Shown one piece after another: positions 8,706 through 17,177 of a stretch of DNA of 64,000 nucleotides. Under the pieces are notes generated by a model. It did not search any database, was not told where the DNA came from, and was given only the letters and a program-made list of their open reading frames with translations. The stretch comes from Betaproteobacteria bacterium (lineage in GTDB: Bacteria; Pseudomonadota; Gammaproteobacteria; Burkholderiales; SG8-39): positions 62,001 through 126,000 of the forward strand of contig JACPYS010000058.1 in assembly GCA_016195915.1 (NCBI GenBank), in the 5' to 3' direction. A program made the position numbers and the translations under genes. Numbering within the stretch: position 1 is the first letter of the stretch; the number at the start of each line of letters is the position of its first letter.

Positions 8706-11555
8706 CTATGCCAACGCCATCTCCAGCACCCGGGCGACGTGCAGCGCTTGCCTTTTCGCACCATCGGCAATCTGATGCCTGCAACTGGTGCCGTCGGCGA
8801 CGATCAGCGTCTGCGCATCGGCCGCGCGCACCGCGGGCAGCAGGCTCGCCTCCGCCATCTGCATCGAGACGCCGTAATGCTCGGCCTCGTAGCCGAAGCT
8901 GCCCGCCATCCCACAACAGGAGGATTCGATCGTTTCCACCACCAGTTGCGGAACAAGTCGCAGCGCCTGTTCGACCGCGGGCATTGCGCCGAAGGACTTC
9001 TGGTGGCAATGGCCGTGCAGCAGCGCTTTCTTCGCCACGGGTTTCAACGCGAGCTTGAGGGTTCCACGTGCGGCTTCGTGCGCAAGAAATTCTTCGAACA
9101 GGAACGCCCGCATCGCGAGCGCCTCGGTGCGCGCCCCGGGCAGGAGTACCTTGAACTCGTCGCGCAGCGAAAACAGGCACGAGGGCTCGAGACCCATGAC
9201 CGGGATCCCTCGCTCGACGTACGGCCCCAGTGCCTCCAGCATGCCGCGTGCCTCGGCGCGGGCCTCATCGACGCGCCCTACCGAAAGGAACGTCCGGCCG
9301 CAGCATGCGGGCGGCGGAACGTGCACGCGATAGCCGGCCGCCTGCAGGACCTTGAGCGCGGCGTGTGCGTTCTCGGGCTCGAACCAGCGATTGAAGGTAT
9401 CCACAAACAGCACGACGTCGCAATCCCCTCCGACAGTGGCTGGAGGCGCGCCGCTGCGCCATTTTGGGAGCGAGCGCTCGCTTGCGAATCCCAGCCACCC
9501 TTTGCCTAGGTCCTGGACGGTGTTGACGATGGGCGCCAGCCTCGACGCCCAAGGCGCGTAACGCGGCAGCCACCCGACCATCCGATCGCGCATCGTCAGC
9601 CCGTGGCGCCGCTTGTAATGATGTAGGAACTCGACCTTCATGCGGGCCATGTCCACGCCGGTGGGGCATTCGCGCCTGCAGCCCTTGCATGAGACGCACA
9701 GCTCCATCACCTCTCTGACAGCGTCGGCGGTGAGCGCGTCGGGCCCGAGTTGGCCCGAAAGTGCCAATCGCAGCGTATTAGCCCGGCCCCGCGTAAGGTG
9801 CTTTTCGTCCTGCGTTACGCGAAAAGACGGGCACATGCTGCCGGCATCGAACTTGCGGCAATGGCCGTTGTTGTTGCACATCTCGACGGCCTTGGCAAAA
9901 CCCTGGCCGCGGGCAGGCGCGTCAATCTCGAATTCCGACCAGTCCAGTGCCGGGGCGGGCACTTTGGTGGCGTAACCGGAGGAAAAACGAAACAGCGATC
10001 TGTCGTCCATCTTCGTGGGCCGGACGATCTTTCCTGGATTCATCAGGCCCTTGGGATCGATCCAACCCTTGATTTCACCGAGGACGGCGGTCAAGCGTGG
10101 TCCGAAGAATGGCGCGATCCATTCCGAGCGCACCAGCCCGTCGCCGTGCTCGCCCGAATAAGCGCCCTTGTACTCCTTGACCATCGCGCAGGCCTCTTCC
10201 GCGATCGCGCGCATCTTCTCCGCGCCACCGGCGCGCATGTCGAGGATCGGCCTCACGTGGAGCGTACCGACCGACGCGTGCGCGTACCAGGTCCCCCGCG
10301 TGCCATGCTTGCGAAACACCTGCGTGAGGCGGTCGGTGTACTCGGCGAGGTGCTCGAGGGGCACCGCGCAGTCTTCGATGAACGATACCGGCTTGCCGTC
10401 ACCCTTCATCGACATCATGATGTTGAGGCCGGCCTTCCTCACTTCCCAGATTTCCCTTTGCAGCTTTGCGTCGGTGACTTCGACCACGCTTCCGGGTTGC
10501 CCCAAGTCACCCATCAGCTGAACGAGCTGTCTGAGTTTGGCGACTTGCTCCTGGCCGTCCTCGCCGGAGAACTCCACCAGGAGAATCGCGTCGGGTTCGC
10601 CCCGGATAAAGCGCTCCACCGTCGCGCGAAACGCATCGATCTCGCGCGCCAGCCCGATCATGGTGCGATCAATCAGTTCGACCGCAGAAGGTCCGATCTT
10701 CACGATATGCCGCGTGAGATCCATCGCCGTGTAGAAACGGGAGAAGTGGACTACGCCAAGCGTTCTCGCCGGCGGGAGGCGCGAGAGCCTTAAATGTAAT
10801 CGTTCGGTTACAGCAAGAGTTCCTTCTGATCCGACAAGAATATGCGCCGCGTTGGCGTGCGGCGGTCCGAGGTGGTCAAGGTTGTAGCCCGCGACACGAC
10901 GCTGCACCTTGGGAAAACGCGCCTCGATTTCGGCTTTCTCTCGCTCGTACAGGTCGCGCAGCTTGCCTGCCAGGTCACGGTAACCGGCCGGTCCCTCGGA
11001 AGCCTCTTTCGCCGCCGACATCGGGCCGAATCTCCAACGTTCGCCACCGGCCGTGAGCGCGTCGATCGCGTTGACGTTGTGCACCATGTTGCCGTAGGCG
11101 ATCGAACGGGAGCCGCAGGAGTTGTTGCCCGCCATCCCGCCCAAGGTCGCCTGGGCACTGGTCGAGACATCGACCGGAAACCAGAGCCCGTCCGCACGCA
11201 GCGTGGCGTTAAGCTGGTCGAGCACCAGCCCCGGCTGCACCACCGCGGTGCGCGCCTCGGCGTCGTACTTGACTACCCGATTCAAATGCTTGGTGAAATC
11301 GATCACCAGCGCCCGGCCGACCGCCTGTCCGCACTGGGAGCTACCTGCGCCACGCGGCAGGATGGGCATCTCGGACTGCGCCGCGATCTGTACCGCGACC
11401 CGCACCGCCTCCTCGGTGCGCGGAACCACCACACCGAGTGGCTCGATCTGGTAGATGGACGCGTCGGTTGCGTAGCGCCCGCGGCTCGGCGAGTCGAAAT
11501 AGACCTCGCCGTCAAACTCGGCGCGCAGGCTGCGCTCGACTCCGGACATGTTCAT
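8706..11555 (-). CDS. FAD- and Fe-S-binding 2-hydroxyacid dehydrogenase-like fusion protein
   Basis: This 949-residue protein joins a GlcD/Dld-type flavoprotein to a GlpC-like Fe-S/CCG module. The N-terminal FAD-binding type 4 domain has LPRGAGSSQCGQA and GGMAGNNSCGSRSIAYGNMVHN. An FAD-oxidase C-terminal domain follows. The Fe-S ligands are CNNNGHC...MCPSFRVT and CVSCKGCRRECPTGVDM, then cysteine-rich CCG repeats (PPACCGRTF, IESSCCGMAGSFGYE). Relatives (YdiJ, D-2-hydroxyglutarate and D-lactate dehydrogenases) oxidise D-2-hydroxyacids and pass electrons to quinone or cytochrome. Its ATG overlaps the stop of the GntR gene (ATGA). The substrate may relate to glycolate, given the divergent glyoxylate-type aminotransferase; that is inference. 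Confidence 0.9.
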   Translation of the reverse strand: MNMSGVERSLRAEFDGEVYFDSPSRGRYATDASIYQIEPLGVVVPRTEEAVRVAVQIAAQSEMPILPRGAGSSQCGQAVGRALVIDFTKHLNRVVKYDAEARTAVVQPGLVLDQLNATLRADGLWFPVDVSTSAQATLGGMAGNNSCGSRSIAYGNMVHNVNAIDALTAGGERWRFGPMSAAKEASEGPAGYRDLAGKLRDLYEREKAEIEARFPKVQRRVAGYNLDHLGPPHANAAHILVGSEGTLAVTERLHLRLSRLPPARTLGVVHFSRFYTAMDLTRHIVKIGPSAVELIDRTMIGLAREIDAFRATVERFIRGEPDAILLVEFSGEDGQEQVAKLRQLVQLMGDLGQPGSVVEVTDAKLQREIWEVRKAGLNIMMSMKGDGKPVSFIEDCAVPLEHLAEYTDRLTQVFRKHGTRGTWYAHASVGTLHVRPILDMRAGGAEKMRAIAEEACAMVKEYKGAYSGEHGDGLVRSEWIAPFFGPRLTAVLGEIKGWIDPKGLMNPGKIVRPTKMDDRSLFRFSSGYATKVPAPALDWSEFEIDAPARGQGFAKAVEMCNNNGHCRKFDAGSMCPSFRVTQDEKHLTRGRANTLRLALSGQLGPDALTADAVREVMELCVSCKGCRRECPTGVDMARMKVEFLHHYKRRHGLTMRDRMVGWLPRYAPWASRLAPIVNTVQDLGKGWLGFASERSLPKWRSGAPPATVGGDCDVVLFVDTFNRWFEPENAHAALKVLQAAGYRVHVPPPACCGRTFLSVGRVDEARAEARGMLEALGPYVERGIPVMGLEPSCLFSLRDEFKVLLPGARTEALAMRAFLFEEFLAHEAARGTLKLALKPVAKKALLHGHCHQKSFGAMPAVEQALRLVPQLVVETIESSCCGMAGSFGYEAEHYGVSMQMAEASLLPAVRAADAQTLIVADGTSCRHQIADGAKRQALHVARVLEMALA

Positions 11556-12241
11556 GCTGCAGCCGGGGATGCAGCAATTGCGCCGATGACGCTGGAGAGT
11601 TTGTGCGCAAGATGATCGGCTAGCAGCGCCTTCAGGCGCGTGCTGTCCCGCACACCCAGCGCGGCCAGGATTTCCTCATGCTCGCGTATCGCTTCGTCCC
11701 AGCGCTGCCGGGTGAGGTTCGCCATATAGCGGGCGCGGCGCACGTTCGCGTTCAGCTGCCGGTAGATCTGGTAGAGCATCACGTTGCCCGAGGATTTCAC
11801 CAGTTTGAGGTGGATCGCCTGGTTGAACTTGAAATACCCGGCGAGGTCGCCGCGCGCATGCATGGCGAGCATTTCATAATGCAGGGCGCGGATTTCCGCG
11901 AGCTGGGCATCGTCTGCATTGCTGCAGGCGAGCTCGCCCGCGAGGGCCTCGAGCGCGCCCATGATCGCGAGCGTTTCAGCAACGCGTACCGCATCGATCT
12001 TCGCAACAATGGCTCCCCGGTTGGGCAGCAATTCGACCAGTCCCTCCGCAGCAAGAAGTTTGATCGCCTCGCGGAGCGGGGTGCGCGAAACGCCGAACTG
12101 CACGCACAAAACTCGCTCGTTCAAGCGCGTACTCGCGCCGAGCTGCCCGTGCACGATCAACTCGCGCAGCCGGTCGGCCGCCTCCTCGTGCAACGGGCGG
12201 CGAGCGATCTGCGGCAGCTCCAGCGCGGCGACATCCTCCAT
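11552..12241 (-). CDS. GntR-family transcriptional regulator, FCD (FadR) subfamily
   Basis: This 229-residue protein starts at the ATG at 12241 (MEDVAALELPQ). The N-terminal winged helix has RLRELIVHGQLGASTRLNERVLCVQFGVSRTPLREAI-type sequence. The C-terminal all-helical FCD effector domain contains the metal-ligand pattern FNQAIH and EHEEIL. It is translationally coupled to the dehydrogenase gene and divergent from the aminotransferase gene, so it probably controls both in response to a carboxylate. Two TTGnATGCA elements in the 113-base divergent gap are candidate operators. Confidence 0.93.
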   Translation of the reverse strand: MEDVAALELPQIARRPLHEEAADRLRELIVHGQLGASTRLNERVLCVQFGVSRTPLREAIKLLAAEGLVELLPNRGAIVAKIDAVRVAETLAIMGALEALAGELACSNADDAQLAEIRALHYEMLAMHARGDLAGYFKFNQAIHLKLVKSSGNVMLYQIYRQLNANVRRARYMANLTRQRWDEAIREHEEILAALGVRDSTRLKALLADHLAHKLSSVIGAIAASPAAA

Positions 12242-12259
12242 ACTTGCGCCCCCATAGAA

Positions 12260-12339
12260 TTGCATGCAGAATACAAAAAAACGCGGATATGCGCAACGTG
12301 TTGCCCTTCTGCCGCGCACAATAACCTGATTTGAATGCA
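12260..12339. promoter_or_regulatory. Divergent control region with two candidate GntR half-sites
   Basis: TTGCATGCA (12260-12268, containing the perfect palindrome TGCATGCA) and TTGAATGCA (12331-12339) lie between the gntR and aminotransferase starts. A strong Shine-Dalgarno sequence TTGGAGG follows at 12344-12350, before the ATG at 12355. Assignment to the neighbouring FCD regulator is inferred from position and symmetry. Confidence 0.4.
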
Positions 12340-12354
12340 AAATTTGGAGGCTTC

Positions 12355-13557
12355 ATGTCCCACCGCGCCGGCCGTCATTTCCTGCAGATTCCCGGTCCCA
12401 CCAACGTCCCGGACCGGGTGCTCAGAGCAATTGATTTCCCGACCATGGATCACCGGGGACCCGAGTTCGGTGAACTCGGAAAGTCGGTCATCGCCGACCT
12501 GAAGAAAGCGTTCAAGACTGCGGGTGACGTCGTCATCTATCCGGCCTCCGGAACCGGCGCATGGGAAGCGGCGCTGGTGAATGCGCTTTCGCCCGGGGAT
12601 GCGGTGCTGATGTATGAAACCGGGCAGTTCGCAGCCCTCTGGCACAAGCTTGCAACGCGATTGGGCCTTGCCCCGGAGTTCCTTCCAGGTGACTGGCGCA
12701 GCGGCGCGGACCCGGTCGCGATCGGGGACCGCCTGCGTGCAGACCCGCAGCATCAGATCAAGGCCGTTTGCCTCGTGCACAACGAGACGTCCACCGGCGT
12801 CACCTCGCGCATCGCCGATGTGCGCAAGGCGATCGACGCAGCAAAGCACCCCGCGTTGTTGATGGTCGATACCATCTCCTCGCTCGCCTCGATCGATTAC
12901 CGTCACGACGAATGGGGCGTGGACGTAACTGTTGCAGGCTCGCAAAAGGGATTGATGCTCCCGCCGGGACTCTCGTTCAACGCGATCTCGCGGAAGGCGC
13001 TGGAAGCATCGAAAACCGCAAAATTGCCGCGCAGCTACTGGGCGTGGGACGAGATGCTGGCAAGCGGCAAGAACGGCTACTTCCCCTACACGCCGGCGAC
13101 CAACCTGCTTTACGGCTTGCGAGAGGCCTTGGACATGCTGTTCGAAGAGGGACTGGACAATGTCTTCGCGCGCCACGCACGGCACGCCGAGGCGACGCGG
13201 CGCGCGGTACGTGCCTGGGGACTCGAAGTGCTGGCCAGGAATCCCGCCGAGTATTCCGGTGCGCTGACCGCAGTACTGGTTCCCACGGGCGTCGACGCCG
13301 ACCACGTACGCAAGGTCATCCTCGAGCATTTCGACATGTCGCTTGGCACCGGCCTGGGCAAACTTGCCGGCAAAGTGTTTCGCATCGGCCACCTGGGTGA
13401 TTTCAATGACCTGATGCTGATGGGCACGCTTGCGGGCGTGGAAATGGGATTGCAGATCGCGGGCGTGAAGGCGAAGCCCGCCGGGGTGCAGGCGGCGATG
13501 GATTACCTTTTCGCCTGCGCCCGCGGAGCGACCCCGGTGCAACGCGCCGCAGCATAA
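12355..13557 (+). CDS. Class V aminotransferase, serine/alanine-glyoxylate type
   Basis: This 400-residue PLP enzyme has the serine-glyoxylate aminotransferase start FLQIPGPTNVPDRVLRAID. The PLP phosphate-binding segment is YPASGTGAWEAAL and the probable Schiff-base Lys198 lies in VAGSQKGLMLPPG. The start is fixed by the GGAGG ribosome-binding site four bases upstream of the ATG. The family moves an amino group from Ser or Ala to glyoxylate, giving glycine. It is followed after 25 bases by the TRAP genes, suggesting co-transcription and use of a 2-oxo acid derived from the imported substrate. Confidence 0.92.
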   Translation: MSHRAGRHFLQIPGPTNVPDRVLRAIDFPTMDHRGPEFGELGKSVIADLKKAFKTAGDVVIYPASGTGAWEAALVNALSPGDAVLMYETGQFAALWHKLATRLGLAPEFLPGDWRSGADPVAIGDRLRADPQHQIKAVCLVHNETSTGVTSRIADVRKAIDAAKHPALLMVDTISSLASIDYRHDEWGVDVTVAGSQKGLMLPPGLSFNAISRKALEASKTAKLPRSYWAWDEMLASGKNGYFPYTPATNLLYGLREALDMLFEEGLDNVFARHARHAEATRRAVRAWGLEVLARNPAEYSGALTAVLVPTGVDADHVRKVILEHFDMSLGTGLGKLAGKVFRIGHLGDFNDLMLMGTLAGVEMGLQIAGVKAKPAGVQAAMDYLFACARGATPVQRAAA

Positions 13558-13582
13558 ATCAGATTCAAAAACGGAGAGGATC

Positions 13583-14551
13583 ATGCGCATGTTCAGATTT
13601 GTTGCGTTCGCCACGCTTGCCGTATCCGCCACCGCCTTCGGCCAGACCGAGCTCAAGCTCGGCCATGTCGGCGAGCCCGGTTCATTGATAGGCGCATCGG
13701 CCGACGAGTTCGCGAAGCGCGCCAATACGAAGCTGGTCGGGAAGATCAAGGTCGTCGTGTTCGGGTCGAGCCAGTTGGGTGGCGACAAGGAAATGCTGCA
13801 AAAGCTCAAGCTCGGGACGATTGACATGGTGGAACCGTCCACTGTGATGTCCTCCGAATCGGACATCTTCGGCGTGTTCGAGATGCCTTATCTCGTCAAG
13901 GACCGCAAACACATGCAACGCATCGAAAAGGAGCTGTTCTGGTCGAAATTCGAGCCTGAAGTGGAGAAGAAGGGCCTGAAGGTTCTCGCGGTGTGGGAAA
14001 ACGGCTACCGGCACATCACCAACAACAAGCGCCCGATCAATAAGCCCGCCGACCTGAACGGCATCAAATTGCGCGTGCCGGAAGGCAAGTGGCGGGTGAA
14101 AATGTTCCAGGCCTACGGTGCCAATCCCAGCCCGATGAAGTACTCCGAGGTGTTCACAGCGCTGCAGACCGGGGTCATGGACGGGCAGGAGAATCCTTTC
14201 GCCCAGATCGCGAGCGCCAAGTTCTACGAAGTGCAGAAGTACCTGTCGTTGACCGGCCACGTCTACACGCCGTCCTATCTCGTGGTCAGTGGCAAGAAAT
14301 GGGCGACCTTCCCCGCCGACGCGCGCAAGATCCTCGAGGACACAGCGAAAGAGACACAGGCATTCGTATACGAAAAAGCTGTGCGCGACGACGACGAGCT
14401 GCTTGCGAAGATGAAGGCGGCGGGGATCCAGGTGAACTCAGCCGACAAGGATGCCTTCATCGCCGCCAGCAAGGGCATCTACGATGAATTCGCCAAGGAA
14501 GTGCCGATCGCCAGGGAAGTCATCGAGCGCGCGATAGCGCTCGGAAAATAG
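13583..14551 (+). CDS. TRAP transporter periplasmic solute-binding protein, DctP family
   Basis: This 322-residue protein has a Sec signal (MRMFRFVAFATLAVSATAFGQ). It carries DctP-fold hallmarks: the LGHVGEPGSL start, the ligand-Arg segment NGIKLRVPEGKW, and EVFTALQTGVMDGQENPF. TRAP binding proteins capture carboxylates and deliver them to the DctQM permease, which is driven by Na+ or H+. DctQ follows after four bases. The ligand is unknown; a hydroxy- or dicarboxylate would fit the neighbouring dehydrogenase and aminotransferase. Confidence 0.94.
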   Translation: MRMFRFVAFATLAVSATAFGQTELKLGHVGEPGSLIGASADEFAKRANTKLVGKIKVVVFGSSQLGGDKEMLQKLKLGTIDMVEPSTVMSSESDIFGVFEMPYLVKDRKHMQRIEKELFWSKFEPEVEKKGLKVLAVWENGYRHITNNKRPINKPADLNGIKLRVPEGKWRVKMFQAYGANPSPMKYSEVFTALQTGVMDGQENPFAQIASAKFYEVQKYLSLTGHVYTPSYLVVSGKKWATFPADARKILEDTAKETQAFVYEKAVRDDDELLAKMKAAGIQVNSADKDAFIAASKGIYDEFAKEVPIAREVIERAIALGK

Positions 14552-14555
14552 CCGC

Positions 14556-15071
14556 ATGAATCTGGCTGCGGTGCGCGGGGGCTACGAACGGGCCCTCGAG
14601 TGGCTGGTTGTCGCTCTGATGGCGATGATTGCCGCGGAAGTCACGATGGGCGTGGTATTTCGGACCTTTGGCACCTCGCTCGTGTGGTACGACGAGGTCG
14701 CCTCGATCCTGCTCGCCTGGCTGACTTTCTACGGCTCGGCGCTGGCCGCGGTGAAACGCGCCCACATCGGCTGCCCGGAAGTCGTTGCCATGCTGCCTCC
14801 CAGGGTCAGGCTCGCCGCGCGCGTAGCCGCCGAGGTCTTGGTGGTTGGGTTCTTTCTGCTCGTGGGCTGGACCGGATATGCGGTACTTGGCGTACTCGCC
14901 ACCGACAATCTCGTCAGCCTGCCCATGGTCCCGGTGAACTGGATTCAGTCCGTAGTTCCGATCAGTGCGGTGCTGATCGTGATTGCCGAGCTGCTCACCT
15001 TGCCGCAGGCGCTCGCTGAGGCACGCTCGTCGCACCCTTGGAAGGAAGCGACTGGCGAGAGATCCCACTGA
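14556..15071 (+). CDS. TRAP transporter small permease subunit, DctQ family
   Basis: This 171-residue protein has four predicted membrane helices. It shows the DctQ motifs VVFRTFGTSLVWYDEVASILLAWLTFYGSALA and KRAHIG. It forms the membrane complex with DctM, whose gene starts one base after its stop. Confidence 0.93.
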   Translation: MNLAAVRGGYERALEWLVVALMAMIAAEVTMGVVFRTFGTSLVWYDEVASILLAWLTFYGSALAAVKRAHIGCPEVVAMLPPRVRLAARVAAEVLVVGFFLLVGWTGYAVLGVLATDNLVSLPMVPVNWIQSVVPISAVLIVIAELLTLPQALAEARSSHPWKEATGERSH

Positions 15072-15072
15072 A

Positions 15073-16356
15073 ATGGAAATCCTGCTGCTCTTCATTTGCG
15101 TGCTGGCGCTGGTGGTGATCGACGTGCCGATCGCAGTGGCGCTCGGCCTGGTGGCCGTGACGGCAATGGTGGTGAGCCAGGGCGCGGCATCGCTGCCCAA
15201 TCTGCCGCTCGTCCTGTACAACGGCGCCACCAACTTCCCGCTGATCGCGATCCCGCTGTTCATCCTTGCAGGCGCCATCATGAATGCTTCCGGCATCTCG
15301 ACGCGGTTGATCGCCTTCGCTTCCGCGCTGCTCGGTTTTGTCCGCGGCGGCCTCGCGATGGTGTCGATCGGCGCTTCGATGTTCTTCGCCGAAATCTCCG
15401 GTTCCGCCGTGGCGGACGTGTCCGCCCTCGGTTCGATCCTGATCCCGGCGATGAAACAGAAAGGCTACCCAAAGGCGGTGGCCGCGGCAGTGATGTCCTC
15501 GGCAGCGACACTGGCGGTGATTATCCCGCCTTCAATCCCGATGATCCTGTATGCAGTGATGGCGGAAACCTCCGTGGTGCAGATGTTCGTTGCCGGGATC
15601 GTGCCGGGTGTGCTGGGCGGATTCGGTTTGATGGGCATGGCGTACTGGTTCGCGCACCGCTACAACCTGCCCATCGAGGAGAAGTTCCAATGGGTGCGCG
15701 TCTGGCGCACCTTCCGCGAGGCGTTCTGGGCGTTTACGCTGCCGATCATCATTCTCGGCGCGATCTTCGGCGGCGTGGTCACCGCAACCGAGGGGGCGGC
15801 GCTTGCGGTGGTGGCCGCATTGTTCATCGGCCTGGTCGTGTACAGCGAGCTGGACGTTGCGCACCTCAAGAACGCGATGATCGAGGGCGGCGTGCAAACC
15901 GCGGTGGTGATGCTGCTGGTGGCCACCTCGGCGCTGCTCGGGTCGCATCTGACCGAAATCCAGGCGCCGCAGAAACTTGCACTCGCGATGTCTGAACTTA
16001 CGACCAACAAGTGGGTGGTGCTCGCGTTGCTCAATGTATTGTTCCTGATACTCGGGATGTTCCTGCATTCCGCGGCGGCGATCATCCTGGTGATTCCGGT
16101 GGTGATGCCGCTGGTGAAGGCCGTGGGCATCGACCCGGTGCATTTCGGCCTGGTGGTTACAATCAATCTCGGCATCGGTCAGCAGACCCCGCCGGTGGCA
16201 AGCGTGCTGATGGTCGCCTGCTCGATCGCGAAAGCGAGCGTCTGGGAGGTGACGAAGGTGAATATCTGGTTCATCGGCGTGCTGTTTGCGGTGCTGATGC
16301 TGGTGACTTACGTGCCCGTCACCGGGCTGGGACTCGTGCAACTTTTCTATAGGTGA
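15073..16356 (+). CDS. TRAP transporter large permease subunit, DctM family
   Basis: This 427-residue polytopic protein starts at the ATG at 15073 (MEILLLFICVLALVVIDVPIAVALG). Conserved DctM motifs include FPLIAIPLFILAG, EISGSAVADVSALGSILIPAMKQKGY and IIPPSIPMILYAV. It forms the transport channel with DctQ. The stop codon overlaps a possible GTG of the next gene, a crotonase, tying import to CoA-ester metabolism. Confidence 0.94.
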   Translation: MEILLLFICVLALVVIDVPIAVALGLVAVTAMVVSQGAASLPNLPLVLYNGATNFPLIAIPLFILAGAIMNASGISTRLIAFASALLGFVRGGLAMVSIGASMFFAEISGSAVADVSALGSILIPAMKQKGYPKAVAAAVMSSAATLAVIIPPSIPMILYAVMAETSVVQMFVAGIVPGVLGGFGLMGMAYWFAHRYNLPIEEKFQWVRVWRTFREAFWAFTLPIIILGAIFGGVVTATEGAALAVVAALFIGLVVYSELDVAHLKNAMIEGGVQTAVVMLLVATSALLGSHLTEIQAPQKLALAMSELTTNKWVVLALLNVLFLILGMFLHSAAAIILVIPVVMPLVKAVGIDPVHFGLVVTINLGIGQQTPPVASVLMVACSIAKASVWEVTKVNIWFIGVLFAVLMLVTYVPVTGLGLVQLFYR

Positions 16357-16358
16357 GT

Positions 16359-17138
16359 ATGACCGCTTCCATCCTTTGCGCCCGCGATGGCGCCATCGCC
16401 ACCGTCACGCTCTCCAACCCGGGCAAGCTCAACGCGCTCACCAGACCGATGTGGATGCGCGTCGGTGAGCTGATGCGCGAACTCTCCGCCGATGACTCGG
16501 TGCGTTGCATCGTGCTGCGCGGCGACGGCGAGCAGGCTTTTGCCGCCGGCGCCGACATCTCCGAATTCGAGTCGGTGCGGTCGAACGTGGAGCAGGCCAG
16601 GCGGTACGGCGAAGACATCGCCGGCAGCATGCATGCCGTGGCGGAGTGCAGACATCCCACGGTCGCCCTGATCCAGGGTGCCTGCGTGGGCGGAGGACTG
16701 GAACTCGCCTCGCAGTGTGATCTGCGCATCTGCGGGGAATCTTCCCGCTTCGGCGTGCCGATCAAGAACCTCGGCCTGGTGGTCGCCTACGCGGAAATGC
16801 AGGGGCTCATCAACGTGGTCGGACGGCCCGTCGCGCTCGAGATCCTGCTGGAAGGCCGCATCCTCGGCGCCCGCGAGGCCTACGAGAAAGGCCTCGTCAA
16901 CAGGGTCGTGCCCGACACGAAGGCCGTCGAGGAAGCATATGCGTTGGCGCGCCGCGTGGCCGATGGCGCGCCGCTGGTGGCGCGCTGGCACAAGAAGTTC
17001 GCACGGCGGCTCGCCGATCCGCGCCCGCTTGGCCCGGACGAGTACGCGGAATCCTACGCCTGCTTCGGCACCGAGGACTTCCACATCGGGGTGAAGGCTT
17101 TCCTCGCCAAGAAGAAGCCCGAATTCACGGGGCGATAA
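16359..17138 (+). CDS. Enoyl-CoA hydratase/isomerase (crotonase) family protein, copy 1
   Basis: This 259-residue crotonase uses the ATG at 16359, which aligns with the start of its close paralogue at 26047; a GTG at 16353 would overlap the dctM stop. The oxyanion-hole segments FAAGADISEFE and GACVGGGLELASQCDLRI are present. The position of the second catalytic Glu of classical hydratases (rat Glu164, usual context QPE) reads VPI here, so hydration may not be the reaction. It is the last gene of the TRAP operon and is convergent with a CoA-transferase gene. Confidence 0.88.
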   Translation: MTASILCARDGAIATVTLSNPGKLNALTRPMWMRVGELMRELSADDSVRCIVLRGDGEQAFAAGADISEFESVRSNVEQARRYGEDIAGSMHAVAECRHPTVALIQGACVGGGLELASQCDLRICGESSRFGVPIKNLGLVVAYAEMQGLINVVGRPVALEILLEGRILGAREAYEKGLVNRVVPDTKAVEEAYALARRVADGAPLVARWHKKFARRLADPRPLGPDEYAESYACFGTEDFHIGVKAFLAKKKPEFTGR

Positions 17139-17177
17139 GACGGCAACCGAAATGAGCGACCTGCGCGCTTCAACTGG

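Noticed and set aside
12157-13866. Open frame of 569 codons on the minus strand opposite the class V aminotransferase
   Set aside because: The aminotransferase has a strong ribosome-binding site and full family conservation; this frame has neither.
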